Positions 45,131 through 55,286 are shown, counted from the stretch's first letter. The stretch is 64,000 nucleotides of DNA from Aldehydirespirator sp965116865 (GCA_965116865.1 OZ220727.1:186001-250000), one strand, 5' to 3'. Notes: generated from the letters alone by a model not told the origin. Made by a program: numbers and translations.

Positions 45131-46531
45131 GACTCTTCGCGTTTGAGGTCGGAGTGGAGGCGGTAGGGGTCCGCGGCTGAACGCGAGGGATCCCCCAGAA
45201 TCGGCGCTTCGCGACAGCCGAGGTCTGGAGGATCCCTGTGGAGGTTGACCCTACGCGTGTGTGAGCTGATGTTGGGGCTGGGCGACGTGGAGGTGCTGGG
45301 CGTCGACGTCGAGGCCGGTGCACCGTTGCGGGTGCATGTGCGGCTGCGGGTGCCGAGGCCGGGCTGTGTGGGCTGCGGCGGGCGGCTGTGGTCAGACGGC
45401 GACAGCCGGGTGGAGTTGGTGGACCTGCCGGCGTTCGGGCGGTCTGTGCGGCTGGTGCAGCAGGCGGCGGTGGCGTTGCGGTGACTGCGGCTGCGAGGCG
45501 GGCTCCGTGACCGAGCAGGACCCGCGGATCGCGTCCGAGCGTGAGAGGCTGACGACGCGGGCGGGGCGTTGGGCGACGCGCCAGGCCGGGCTGGGCCGCA
45601 CTGTGGCGGAGGTCGCCGACGAGCTCGGGTGCAGCTGGCGCCCGGTGAGCGCCTCGGTGCGGCGCTGGGGCGAGGCGCTGCTCGAGGCCGACACTGAGCG
45701 CATTTCAGCCGTCGTCGCGCTGGGGCTCGACGAGCGCCTGATGTGGCGGCGGGGACGGTCCCGGACCAAGGTCTGGGCGACCGGCATCGTCGACGTCGGC
45801 GCAGGCCAGCTGTTGGACATAGTCCCAGGCCGCGCCGCCAAAGCACCCGCAGCGTGGCTGCTTGAGCGGCCCCGCAGCTGGCTGGCCGGCATCCGCTGGG
45901 CTGTTCTGGACCTCTCAGGCCCCTACCGCACGGCCTTCGACGAGGCGCCGCCCCACGCGGCCCAGGCCGCGGACCCGTTCCACGTCGTGCGGTTGGGCAA
46001 CACCGCCCTCGACGAGGTCCGCCGCAGAGTCCACCAGCGGACCCGCGGCCACAAACACGACCCCCTGTATCGGGCCCGCAAACTGCTGGTGTCCGCGTCC
46101 GAGAAGACCACCGACTCCGGCCGCGTCCGGCTGCGGGGCCTGCTCGACGCCGGCGACCCCCACGGCGAAGTCCGCGACGCCCGGCACCGCTGAAGAAACC
46201 CTGCGCGGCATCTACGACATCGACGACGCCGAGACCGCCGCCGCGACCGTGAACCAGCTCGCCAAGGACCTCCAAGACCCCGGCATGCCCGCAGAGATCA
46301 ACCGGCTCGGCCGCACCATCGAGCGCTGGCACACCCAGATCGCCAACTGGCACACCGCCAAAGTCACCAATGCCGCTGCCGAAGCCGCCAACAACTTGAT
46401 CAAACGCGTCAAACGCGCCGCCTTCGGGTCCACTGACTTCGCCAACTACCGCATCCGCGCCCTGCTCTACGCCGGCAGACCCAACTGGGCGCTGCTCGAC
46501 ACCCTCACCCCGACCTGAAACGCGGAGAGCC
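45131..46531 (+). mobile_element. ISL3 group B copy 2
   Basis: The ends are CTCTTCGCGTTTGAGGTCGG on the left and, in reverse, CTCTCCGCGTTTCAGGTCGG on the right. It cuts an IS481 remnant on the left; the unknown gene at 46549 starts 18 bases beyond its right end. Confidence 0.85.
45245..46518 (+). pseudogene. ISL3 group B transposase, two frame breaks
   Basis: It has the same two frame breaks as copy 1: at LVQQAAVALR-stop (TGA 45482-45484) and at RDARHR-stop (TGA 46191-46193), after which EETLRGIYDIDDAETAAATVNQLAKD continues in the next frame to 46518. Shared lesions show that copies 1 and 2 descend from an already broken parent, moved in trans or by recombination. Confidence 0.87.
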
Positions 46532-46548
46532 CGATAGCCTCGCCTGCC

Positions 46549-47580
46549 GTGCCTGAGGACGATTCCACAGTTGAAGAGCGGCTGGCAATCCGCCTCATCC
46601 GCGAGTTGGAGGACTTGGTTCACGTCGAACGCTTGGAGCCTCTGGGCAGCGTTCCGACACCGGACTGGCGGATTGAGATGGCTGATGGGCGGACCGCTGA
46701 CGTAGAGGTCGTCTGGGACGCCAACGAGGCCGGTCGGCGGTTCGAGAGCCAACTGGCTGAAGAACACCCAGACGATGACGCTCTCGTACGGTGGTGCTCG
46801 CGCAAGGAGTGGCCTGATCCTCGGCTGTCGTTGGTGTGGGATGTGGCGGTCTACGACTACGCCCCCGAAAGCAACAGGTGTCCCGCCAAGGAACTGGTGG
46901 AGGCGCTCATTGGGGTGCTGGTGGATGTGGAGGCTCGCGGAGGAACCCCTCAGGAGATGGTGGAGGCCGTTGGCGAACGGCTGGTAGACCCCCGACGGCA
47001 CTTCGATAGCCACAATTGGATCGCCGCATGGCAGAGGGAATCTTCTCGCGGCATCGGATACAAGGAGTTCTTGCTTCGTTGGGGTCAACAGACCGGCTAT
47101 TGGTGCCCCCGACTGCTTGTTGACGAAAGTGAGGCACCCCCTCGCCCCATCTTCGTGTGGCGAGCCGCGGAGCCGGAGGGTTCAGCCGGTGGGATGGTAC
47201 GAACCTTTCCAAGCGTGATCGAGGTGGAGTGGGGCGAGTACGAGCACATGCTGGCTACGGTGCAAGGCCGCATCAACGCCAAGACCGCTAAGCGTCAGAT
47301 GGAGAACGCTCCGAGCTTCAGGTGGCTGTTCGTGGTGCTCGAACCCAACCTGGCCGCGGCGCAACTCGATGACTACTTCGGCCCCGCCTGGCTGAAACCC
47401 GACGCACCCAAACCATCCCCCTACCATGTGCTGGACACTCTCACGTTCGACTACTTCGATGAGTTGTGGATCACCGGCAGAGCATTCCATGAGAGAGCCG
47501 AAATCGTGCTGCGCCTGTTCAAGACGGGTGACGCCCCACAGCACAAGATCGTGCGCCGTCCTGAAGTGCTTACTGGCTGA
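46549..47580 (+). CDS. unknown protein, possible nuclease-like N-terminus
   Basis: The 343-residue protein starts at a GTG (46549) next to the ISL3 end, without an evident ribosome binding site. The N-terminus has VERLEPLGSVPTPDWRIEMADGRTADVEVVWD; a PD…(E)-x pattern of this kind recalls PD-(D/E)xK nucleases, but the expected lysine is missing, so this is weak. The middle has HNWIAAWQRESSRG, and the end has VIEVEWGEYEHMLATVQGRINAKTAKRQM and FRWLFVVLEPN. Its place between hsdR and the helicase-nuclease suggests a role in DNA conflict. Confidence 0.55.
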   Translation: MPEDDSTVEERLAIRLIRELEDLVHVERLEPLGSVPTPDWRIEMADGRTADVEVVWDANEAGRRFESQLAEEHPDDDALVRWCSRKEWPDPRLSLVWDVAVYDYAPESNRCPAKELVEALIGVLVDVEARGGTPQEMVEAVGERLVDPRRHFDSHNWIAAWQRESSRGIGYKEFLLRWGQQTGYWCPRLLVDESEAPPRPIFVWRAAEPEGSAGGMVRTFPSVIEVEWGEYEHMLATVQGRINAKTAKRQMENAPSFRWLFVVLEPNLAAAQLDDYFGPAWLKPDAPKPSPYHVLDTLTFDYFDELWITGRAFHERAEIVLRLFKTGDAPQHKIVRRPEVLTG

Positions 47581-47825
47581 TCGCAAGTGCTGCGCTGCCG
47601 TCACACCATCGAATTAGCGTAGGTGCGGGATCACAAACACCAAGGTCAGAGGGTTGCCCTGTGCCAGGGCTGGAACGGATTTGGCCTGATTCTGGAACGC
47701 GTTCTGGATCTGGAGCGCAAGACCATAGGTGAGAGACATGATCCGCGCTCTCGGATCTCGTGTTGATCGCACTCACGAGAACCCAACCAGAATCCGTCCC
47801 CCTTCAACCGCCATGGGCGGCCTAG

Positions 47826-47924
47826 GAGAGTGCTGATTATGTCCCCAAATCCCGATATCGCTGTCACAAAACCGCAGGTCAGAAGGTTGTGTACTGCGCG
47901 AAATCGGCATTACTCAACAGTCTC
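47826..47924. mobile_element. 99-bp MITE, copy 2
   Basis: The ends and length are those of copy 1, with CTAG on both sides (47822-47825 and 47925-47928). It lies in the otherwise empty 47581-47981 interval; the rest of that interval holds nothing I recognise. Confidence 0.93.
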
Positions 47925-47981
47925 CTAGACAGCGACCAACCCCGAGTGGCACGGTTTCGACACAGCTGATCACTTGCCTAG

Positions 47982-48189
47982 GTGGCTGGTGTTTTTCTCG
48001 GGTGGGGTTGGGTGTGTGTGGTGGAGTTGCAGGGATGTTGTTCGGTCTCGTGGGGAGGTTCGTGTCGTGACGGTGGGTGTGGAGCCGTGTCGGGTGGATC
48101 TGTTCAAGGGTTCGCATTTCGTGGGGGAGCGGCTGGCGGCGGATTCGATTTTTTCGGTGTTGGTGCGTGAGGGGCGGCGGTTGTTTCCC
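47982..48189 (+). mobile_element. 5' fragment of the IS1182-like element
   Basis: The left CTAG (47978-47981), the end GTGGCTGGTG and the first 44 codons of the transposase (VEPCRVDLFKGSHFVGERLAAD and following) match the full copy, then the sequence is cut after GRRLFP by ISL3 group B copy 3. Confidence 0.92.
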
Positions 48190-49589
48190 GGCTCTCCGCG
48201 TTTTAGGTCGGAGTGAGGGTGTCGAGCAGTGTCCAGTTGGGTCTGCCGGTGTAGAGCAGGGCGCGGATGCGGTAGTTGGCGAAGTCAGTGCCCGAAGGCG
48301 GCGCGTTTGGCGCGTTTGACGAGGTTGTTGGCGGCTTCGGCAGCGGCGTTGGTGACTTTGGCGGTGTGCCAGTTGGAGATCTGGGCTCTCCAGGTCCACA
48401 GGGTGCGGCCGAGCCGGTTGATCTCTGCGGGCATGCCGGGGTCTTGGAGGTCCTTGGCGAGTTGGTTCACGGTCGCGGCGGCGGTCTCGGCGTCGTCGAT
48501 GTCGTAGATGCCGCGCAGGGTTTCTTCAGCGGTGCCAGGCGTCGCGGACTTCGCCGTAGGGGTCGCCGGCGTCGAGCAGGCCCCGCAGCCGGACGCGGCC
48601 GGAGTCGGTGATCTTCTCGGACGCGGACACCAGCAGCTTGCGGGCCCGATACAGGGGGTCGTGCTTGCGGCCGCGGTGGCCGAGGGTCCGCTGCTGCACT
48701 CTGCGGCGGACCTCGTCGAGGGCGGTGTTGCCCAACCGCACGACGTGGAACGGGTCCGCGACCTGGGCCGCGTGGGGCAGCGCCTCGTCGAAGGCCGTGC
48801 GGTAGGGGCCTGAGAGGTCCAGCACCGCCCAGCGGATGCCGGCCAGCCAGCTGCGGGGCCGCTCAAGCAGCCACGCTGCGGGTGCTTTGGCGGTGCGGCC
48901 TGGGAGCTGGCCTGCGCCGACGTCGACGATGCCGGTCGCCCAGGCCTTGGTCCGGGACCGTCCCCGCCGCCACATCAGGCGCTCGTCGAGCCCCAGCGCG
49001 ACGACGGCTGAAATGCGCTCAGTGTCGGCCTCGAGCAGCGCCTCGCCCCAGCGCCGCACCGAGGCGCTCACCGGGCGCCGGCTGCACCCGAGCTCGTCGG
49101 CGACCTCCGCCACAGTGCGGCCCAGCCCGGCCTGGCGCGTCGCCCAACGCCCCGCCCGCGTCGTCAGCCTCTCACGCTCGGACGCTATCCGCGGGTCCTG
49201 CTCGGTCACGGAGCCCGCCTCGCAGCCGCAGTCACCGCAACGCCACCGCCGCTTGTGCCACACCAGCCGCACAGACCGCCCGAACGCCAGCAGGTCCACC
49301 AACTCCACCCGGCTGTCGCCGTCTGACCACGACCGCCCGCCGCAGCCCACACAGCCCGGCCTCGGCACCCGCAGCCGCACACGCACCCGCAACGGTGCAC
49401 CGGCCTCGTCGACGACACCCAGCACCTCCACGTCGCCCAGCCCCAACATCAACTCGCACACACGCGTAGGGTCAACCTCCACAGGGATCCTCCAGACCTC
49501 GGCTGTCGCGAAGCGCCGATCCTGGGGGATCCCTCGCGTTCAGCCGCGGACCCCTACCGCCCCCACTCCGACCTCAAACGCGAAGCGCC
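48190..49589 (-). mobile_element. ISL3 group B copy 3
   Basis: The ends match copies 1 and 2. It joins the IS1182-like 5' fragment on the left and a truncated DUF4238 gene on the right, so sequence has been lost at one or both sides. Confidence 0.87.
48230..49482 (-). pseudogene. ISL3 group B transposase, least damaged copy
   Basis: The first frame (318 residues, MEVDPTRVCELMLGLGDVEV…) is intact through RLVWHKRRWRCGDCGCEAG, where copies 1 and 2 are broken, and through LGLDERLMWRRGRS and WAVLDLSGPYRTAF. It still ends at TGA (48526-48528) after RDAWHR, with EETLRGIYDIDD continuing in the next frame. A further small deletion near 48290 breaks the end (KRAAFGH-stop). Confidence 0.85.
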
Positions 49590-50055
49590 CCATTAGCTCA
49601 GAATTCTGACGGATCATCGTCGCCACTGAGTCGGTTAGTCTCTGCTTTAGCTGCAGCCGGATTTCCTTCAAGGGTTCCATGACACCTTCGCGAACGCCGC
49701 GACTCCTACGATGCGAATCTGCGACAAAGCTGGCCAATCCACGCCGAAATTGGGCAGAATACTCGCGACTCGTGATCGATCTGCTAAGCTCATCAGCCTT
49801 GCGCTGTGTGATAGCTGACAGCAAGCTAGACCACTCTTGCTCCCGTTCGGTTATCGACGCATCATTGGTGACAGAGTAGGCATCCTTGGACACCTCAACC
49901 TTATCGATAGAGTGGATCTGAACGCCTGCGTCGGGATTCTGCTTGTCGAAGACATAGATCTGCTTAGTACTGTTGCTCAAGCAGAATCCTCGCAAGTAGA
50001 ACTTTGGCACGAAGTGCTTGTTTGTCGCGTCGATCTCAAACGCTGAATCCGTCAT
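49590..50055 (-). pseudogene. DUF4238-family protein, 3' end cut by ISL3
   Basis: The N-terminal 155 residues are readable: NKHFVPKFYLRGFCLSNSTKQIYVFDKQN is the DUF4238 signature, followed by KVEVSKDAYSV and a helical region. The gene runs into the ISL3 end at 49590 and stops inside it at 49540. It lies 79 bases downstream of the helicase-nuclease gene on the same strand, so the two may have formed an operon. Confidence 0.82.
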
Positions 50056-50134
50056 CAGAACACTCTATTCGTGAATGGCGAGGGTCATACGATAGCGACA
50101 TCTCAAAGTTGCCCACATACGGCCGGTCGAATGG

Positions 50135-52714
50135 TCAGGATGGCATACCATGCGCCACCGGGCGCTGCGAGAGCCTGTCGCGTACTCGTGAAGGGAGAAG
50201 TCCGTAGGTCGTGAAGATGTCCTCGACATGCTCGCGGAGCGCTGCACCTCTCAGCCCGACGCTCGATGCTAGGAGGCTCTCCCAAGCGTTGCTAGCATCC
50301 GTTGCCACTTGTAGCACCGTCGAGGGATCCACAAGATGGACTTCTGGCTCTGCAACGGTCTCCCCATCTGTATGGACCGTTGACCTAGGCGAAATGATTA
50401 TCGCCACGCTCGAATCTGGTGGTGACGACTGCGCACGATCTGCCGCCAAGAGCCGCAAGTGTCCGTTAATCTGCCGGATATGTTCGTGCGAGACAGTTCC
50501 GCCTGGCTGTTGTTCGCTCTTGGCTTCGATAGCAAACCAGATTTCGTTACCGAAACACCAAGCAGAATCGCACCTTCCGGTGCCCGGCGGTTTGAAGGCG
50601 TCGGCACCGAGGAGCAGTCCGAGCTTTGTGAGAGCGGGCTCATAGAGCGAATGGTCCGTAGCATTCAGTCCCTTCAACATCTTCTTGACGGACTTACTAT
50701 GCTTGTTCTTGTTGGTGCCATCACGGACATCCGCAGCCAACTTCTTCACGGCTATCGAATCGGCAGGGCTTAACTCTTCGCGACTCAGGCCAGGTAGGGG
50801 TGCCAGATCGCGAGTCCAAGTACCGGGCTTGGCAGCGGCTGCTGCCTGCTCAAGCAATGATCTGGCAGTTGTCCGCTGGGTTGGAGAGTCGGCCTCTTCG
50901 CCAGCTTGGTCTAGCCATAGACCCGACAGATAGAGCCAAAATGCCCGGTAGCCTCGTGTATGGTCGCCGTCAACTCCGAGTTTGTGGGCCACGTCTTGAG
51001 CGACGCGGCTGGCATCAGCCCATTGGCCATCAGCCGCGAAAGAGCACGCCTCAACTTCCTTGTCCGCGGTAGCGGCGAGCGACTCGGTCCCCGGTGGAGG
51101 AACCCTCGCGGCGTCCCTTCTCATGATTTGAAGGTGTGGCTCGGCATCGGTTCGCCAGGCCTTCTCTTGTTTTAGGAACACGGTCACATCCTCAAGGACA
51201 TCCGCATGACTGACACCTCGACTGCTCTCGATTCCGAACCTGACCTCCGCTTGTAGCTCCGGTTCCAAAGCCTCAAGCGTCTCCGGTCGCATCAGATAGT
51301 TCGTAAGCTCGGATCCCGACACGACCACTAGCGCCCAATCATCAGGTCCGCGGGTACAGCGTCCAGCTCCTTGAACGATACGAGTACGGACACGTTCAGC
51401 TAGAGCAGTGTTGGCTCGCATCTTGCTCGACAGGTATCGCTCCTGCAAGTTGTTCTGATCCGGTGTTCCTACAAGCACCACACAGCGACAGTGATTGCCC
51501 GGCAAGTCGAGGCCGTCATACCGATTCGCAAGGCCACATACAGCATGCGGCTCGTCAGCAAAGGGTTCTATTCCGTCCTGTACGTGCTCGACCGTGAATA
51601 CTGGCCAATCCGGTTTCGCTAACCGCGTCGCGTGCTGTAATGCCTGCTCATTCGTAGGCGTCAGACACAGTGCTTTACCTGCCGCCCTAACGATTGCGTA
51701 TGTCAACTCGTCGGGATGTCCGTCAGCCATATCAGTGAACACGAAGAAGCGTCGGCCAGACCGGGGAGGTTGTGAATCTTCCGGAAAGGCGAGTCGCTTG
51801 ATTCCTTGGCGTCCAAATGCTCGTTCTAGCTCACCACCACCTCCGAGTGTGGCAGAAAGGTACAGTCGCTGACGCGCCTCGCGGAACAGCCTATTCCGAG
51901 ATGTGGGTGGGAGAAGCGGACGTACGACGATTGAATTGTATGAGCACAGTACGTGACAAGATTTGAGGACCGGACGAACCATCGCGTAGCGAAACGATTG
52001 AGGCATACCTAACTGTGCGAGAACCGCATCCAGCTTGTCCAACATGTCCGGCTGGCGAAGCGGGAAAACCAACTGAAGCTCTTCATGAACAGCTGGATCA
52101 GGGATGTCATCCTGCAGCCTCTTGACGAACATTCCGTTGAGTGCAGGTTTGACGACTTCGAGCAGACCAACATATGTCTCTGGCTCGTCCTGTCGCTTGA
52201 TGGTAATCGAATACGGCTCTGAGACGTACTGTTCACCGGCGTGACTGTCGTCGAAGAGAAGAACATCTGCGACTTCTAACTTAGGGCTACTGTTGAAGAT
52301 CGTGCTGTAGGTAACGATTGCTATTGCCTCTGCAGCCTCGTATGATCGTTGGTCACTGGGATTCCAGCGATGATGTTTGCCAGTTAGCCGCGCGCATGGG
52401 ACACCTTCGTCTTCCGCTACTCCAGCGACTTGTCGAGTCAACTGCACGGTCGGACACGCGTAAACCACCCGTACGCGACGCATCCGCCGAACCCAATCAA
52501 GGAGAATGAGGCCAGGAAGCGTCTTGCCAGTACCTGTTGGCAGCTCCAGAGCAAGATCCGGTGTATCTAGATGGTCACGCGCATAGATGCGCAAGAGATC
52601 ACCTTGATGGACCCAAAGGCTGGTCACTGCACCGGGTCTACGTGGAAGATCACGATAATGTGCTTCAGGTGACTCCGCTGGCGGAGCTTGTTGCCTGACT
52701 GCTTTGAAGGGCAT
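50135..52714 (-). CDS. SF2 helicase fused to a PD-(D/E)xK nuclease
   Basis: The 859-residue protein has helicase motifs at its N-terminus: Walker A LELPTGTGKT (56-65), VVYACPTVQLTRQV, IVTYSTIFNS, and Walker B LLFDDSHAGE (DDSH, 155-158), then YLSATLGGGGELERAFG and motif VI VQGAGRCTRG. The C-terminal 150 residues contain GRCDSAWCFGNEIWFAIEAKSEQ, here Asp716 with Glu730-x-Lys732, a credible PD-(D/E)xK site. Such fusions act in phage or plasmid defence. The specific family is unknown to me. A DUF4238 gene follows. The frame is intact. Confidence 0.82.
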   Translation of the reverse strand: MPFKAVRQQAPPAESPEAHYRDLPRRPGAVTSLWVHQGDLLRIYARDHLDTPDLALELPTGTGKTLPGLILLDWVRRMRRVRVVYACPTVQLTRQVAGVAEDEGVPCARLTGKHHRWNPSDQRSYEAAEAIAIVTYSTIFNSSPKLEVADVLLFDDSHAGEQYVSEPYSITIKRQDEPETYVGLLEVVKPALNGMFVKRLQDDIPDPAVHEELQLVFPLRQPDMLDKLDAVLAQLGMPQSFRYAMVRPVLKSCHVLCSYNSIVVRPLLPPTSRNRLFREARQRLYLSATLGGGGELERAFGRQGIKRLAFPEDSQPPRSGRRFFVFTDMADGHPDELTYAIVRAAGKALCLTPTNEQALQHATRLAKPDWPVFTVEHVQDGIEPFADEPHAVCGLANRYDGLDLPGNHCRCVVLVGTPDQNNLQERYLSSKMRANTALAERVRTRIVQGAGRCTRGPDDWALVVVSGSELTNYLMRPETLEALEPELQAEVRFGIESSRGVSHADVLEDVTVFLKQEKAWRTDAEPHLQIMRRDAARVPPPGTESLAATADKEVEACSFAADGQWADASRVAQDVAHKLGVDGDHTRGYRAFWLYLSGLWLDQAGEEADSPTQRTTARSLLEQAAAAAKPGTWTRDLAPLPGLSREELSPADSIAVKKLAADVRDGTNKNKHSKSVKKMLKGLNATDHSLYEPALTKLGLLLGADAFKPPGTGRCDSAWCFGNEIWFAIEAKSEQQPGGTVSHEHIRQINGHLRLLAADRAQSSPPDSSVAIIISPRSTVHTDGETVAEPEVHLVDPSTVLQVATDASNAWESLLASSVGLRGAALREHVEDIFTTYGLLPSRVRDRLSQRPVAHGMPS

Positions 52715-52814
52715 TGGCTTGCTCCGCAGCGTCTGACGGGGGCGTCCCGTGGCGTGGTGGACTTTGGGGTTGAGCCTCGGTGGTTAGTTGCCGGCTGTGA
52801 GCTCGGCTGTGGTG

Positions 52815-54103
52815 AGGCTATCGCGTTGGGGGTGGAGCAGGCTCATGGAGTCTTCTGAGAGGTAGCGCCGGTCGCTGGCCTACCGGTCGTCGTGGAGGTC
52901 GGCCGGGATGGCACCGACTGATCGGATGGCGGAGGCTTCGTTGGGGAGGATCCCCACGACGCGTGATCGTCGTTTGATCTTTTTGTTGATGCGTTCGAGG
53001 GGGTTGGTGGATTAGATCTTCTGCCAGTGGGCTTTGGGGAACGCGGCGAAGGCGAGGACCTCGGAGAGTGATGATTATGTCCCCAAATCGCGATATCGCT
53101 GTCACAAAACCGCAGGTCAGAAGGTTGTGTACTGCGCGAAATCGGCATTACTCAACAGTCTCCTCGGCTCGGGCTGTGTCCATGAGCGGGCCCGTTTTGG
53201 GGAAGCTGGCGGCGGGCTGGGTGCCGTCTTGGTCTCAGGTGTCGGTGTCGGGTTGGGCGAGGATGATTCTGAACAGCGCGGCGGCTATGTGCTGGTGGCT
53301 GCGGGGCAGCGCCGCCGGCAGGTTCGGGATGAAATGCATCCGGCGTCGCTGTCTGGCGGTGCGCTGGAACCAGCGGTCGGCGGTTGCGGCGAGCCCGCGG
53401 TGCGTGTCTGTGATGACCAGGCGCGCACCATGAAGGCCCCGGTCGCGCAAGGACTCCATGAGCGGCTGCGAGAAGGCTTCGCTCTCGCTGTCGCCGACGT
53501 CGCAGCCCAGGATCTCACGGTTGCGCTCTGAGGTGACCGCGGTGGCCGCCGCCGTGGCCGTCGACGCCGGCCGGCACACGCTGTTGCGCGCATTGAGGTA
53601 GGCGGCGTCCGAGTAGACGTAGGGGAACTCGACGTGGTGCAGGCGCCCGGCTTCTGAAGGCCTCCACGCCCTCGTCGAGGCCCGCGCAGACGCGCGACAC
53701 CTCAGACTTGGAGATACCCGGCGCCGCTGCCGGCGCCGCCAGCGGATCACCCACCGAGCGCGTCGACACCGCGGCCACACAGGCCTCCACGATCGCCGCG
53801 TGCAGGGCGCGGTCGATGCGCCGGCGGGGCTCGAGCACCGACGGCATGAAGCTGCCCTTGCGCAGCTTGGGGATCTTCAGCTCCAGATCCCCGGCCTGGG
53901 TGGCCAACAAGCGGCCGCGGTGGCCGTTGCGCGCCGTCGTGCGGCTGTGGGCGCGCTCATAGCGGCCCGCCCAACTCGCCGCCGCCGCCACGGCCTCGAT
54001 CAGCTCCTGGAGCACCAACTCCGGCGCCTCACGGATCAACTCGCCGCCACCTGAGGCACAGAAGGTCTCCAACAACTGCGCTGTGGCAATATTCAGACAG
54101 GGA
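52815..54103 (-). pseudogene. IS256-family transposase remnant
   Basis: The readable blocks are LLETFCASGGGELIREAPELVLQELIEA and KIPKLRKGSFMPSVLEPRRR in one frame, YVYSDAAYLNARNS, LVITDTHRGLAA and MHFIPNLPAALPRSHQH in another, and NASTKRSND in a third. The start region is shifted (LNIATAQ), and a MITE splits the C-terminal third. Clearly inactive. Confidence 0.88.
53064..53162. mobile_element. 99-bp MITE, copy 3
   Basis: It has the same length and ends as copies 1 and 2, here flanked by CTCG on both sides (53060-53063 and 53163-53166). It is inserted in the decayed IS256 transposase gene in the region that codes for AFPKAHWQ in copy 1. Confidence 0.93.
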
Positions 54104-54430
54104 CATCGGTGCGTCCTCCTCGATGAGCGGGTCAGTCCTCTCACCGAAGATCACGCCGATGGCCCCCCTCGTGGTGGACCCTCCCAGCTACCTCAATTTC
54201 CACCACCCGGTGGGACGCTGCCGTGCCCGGCGACGCGACGTGCGTGCTGTGGGCGCTAGCTGGCGAATCGTGCGGCCTGTTGGGCCACATGGCCAGCTGT
54301 GGCAGACACGAGGCTACCGGTGGCCGACTCGGAGGCTTCTGAAGGGCGGGTCACACGCGTTGGCGCGGTGTCTGTCCGATGACGTGCTGTGGGGCCGTGT
54401 ATGTCCTAAATAGGGGTCATGCGTCTGTGG

Positions 54431-54436
54431 TATGCT
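54431..54436 (+). promoter_or_regulatory. probable -10 box of a leaderless transcript
   Basis: TATGCT ends six bases before the ATG at 54443, the spacing expected if transcription begins at or next to the start codon. No ribosome binding site is seen. The rest of 54223-54430 holds no gene I can support. Confidence 0.5.
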
Positions 54437-54442
54437 GTTCCT

Positions 54443-55282
54443 ATGGCCGAGCACAAGCCATCCCTGGCACCTGAATTGGTCGACTTCCCGTGGGAGTCGC
54501 CCCTGCCTGCGCGCCTGGTGCCAGTCGTCAACGATCTTCATGCCCGAGGACGCGAAGTCGTCACGCTGGATGATCTAGCGCGCCGTTGCTCTGGCACCGC
54601 TCCGCACCATGCCGCGCGAGCGCTGCGCCGATGCGGATGGCTGGAGCCGCTACGCGTCCGAGGAACGTGGATGGCACGTTCCATCATGCCGTTCCCGCAC
54701 CTCGATTCGTTCGTGGAGTTGCGCGCTCGGTTGACCACGCACCCGAAGACTCCTGCTGTGATCGCCGGGAAGTCGGTTGCTCAGGTGCGCAATTGGCTAC
54801 GTCGTGGCACAGCACCAAGCATCGGGTGTCCAGCCCGCTACAAGCTGCCAAGTTGTCTCAGCGACTATCGAGTCTGTCGCTGGGAGCCGCGCGTCGATCT
54901 TGATGTCATATGGGGTCTGCCGGTCTGGAAGCCCGAGACCCTGCTGGCCTTCATGGTTGCGCGACCCTCGCGCTTCCAGTGGGAGGACATCGCGGACTGG
55001 TTGGCGGATGCGTGCTACGACCTCGATGAAGAGTTGATGCTTGGCGAGCTTGACGGCAGACCTCGCTCGACTTGGATGAAGGCCGCATACCTGATCAATG
55101 AAGGCGAGCGTCCCGATATTGCCGAAGCTCTTGTGGTGAAGGCTTCGCAGGAGGACACCGGCCCCTACGTGCTGGGACACCGCGAGCAGCGCCAAGGAGA
55201 GTTCATCTACCCGCCGGTGTGGTCCAAGAAGTTCCAGGTGACGGACTACCTGCTACCAACGTGGTGGCTGCCTCGGTGGTGA
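54443..55282 (+). CDS. AbiEi-like antitoxin
   Basis: This protein of about 279 residues precedes a clear AbiEii-type toxin by four bases. The N-terminus has a winged-helix pattern (VVTLDDLARRCSGTAPHHAARALRRCGWLEPLRVRGTW), as in AbiEi antitoxins that bind their own promoter. The middle contains WKPETLLAFMVARPSRFQWEDIADWL. ATG 54443 is preferred over an upstream ATG at 54419 because of the -10 box between them. Confidence 0.75.
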   Translation: MAEHKPSLAPELVDFPWESPLPARLVPVVNDLHARGREVVTLDDLARRCSGTAPHHAARALRRCGWLEPLRVRGTWMARSIMPFPHLDSFVELRARLTTHPKTPAVIAGKSVAQVRNWLRRGTAPSIGCPARYKLPSCLSDYRVCRWEPRVDLDVIWGLPVWKPETLLAFMVARPSRFQWEDIADWLADACYDLDEELMLGELDGRPRSTWMKAAYLINEGERPDIAEALVVKASQEDTGPYVLGHREQRQGEFIYPPVWSKKFQVTDYLLPTWWLPRW

Positions 55283-55286
55283 TCTT

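Larger units (their letters stand above)
52739..54222 (-). mobile_element. IS256-family element, copy 2 (decayed)
   Basis: The ends match copy 1 (GGGGCGTCCCGTGG and GGGACGCTGCC). No target duplication is seen. The element carries a MITE (53064-53162) and many frame breaks. Confidence 0.88.

Noticed and set aside
45862..46518. 218-residue ORF as an independent gene
   Set aside because: Only its C-terminal half matches ISL3; the first half is an out-of-frame reading of the transposase upstream of the shared frame break.
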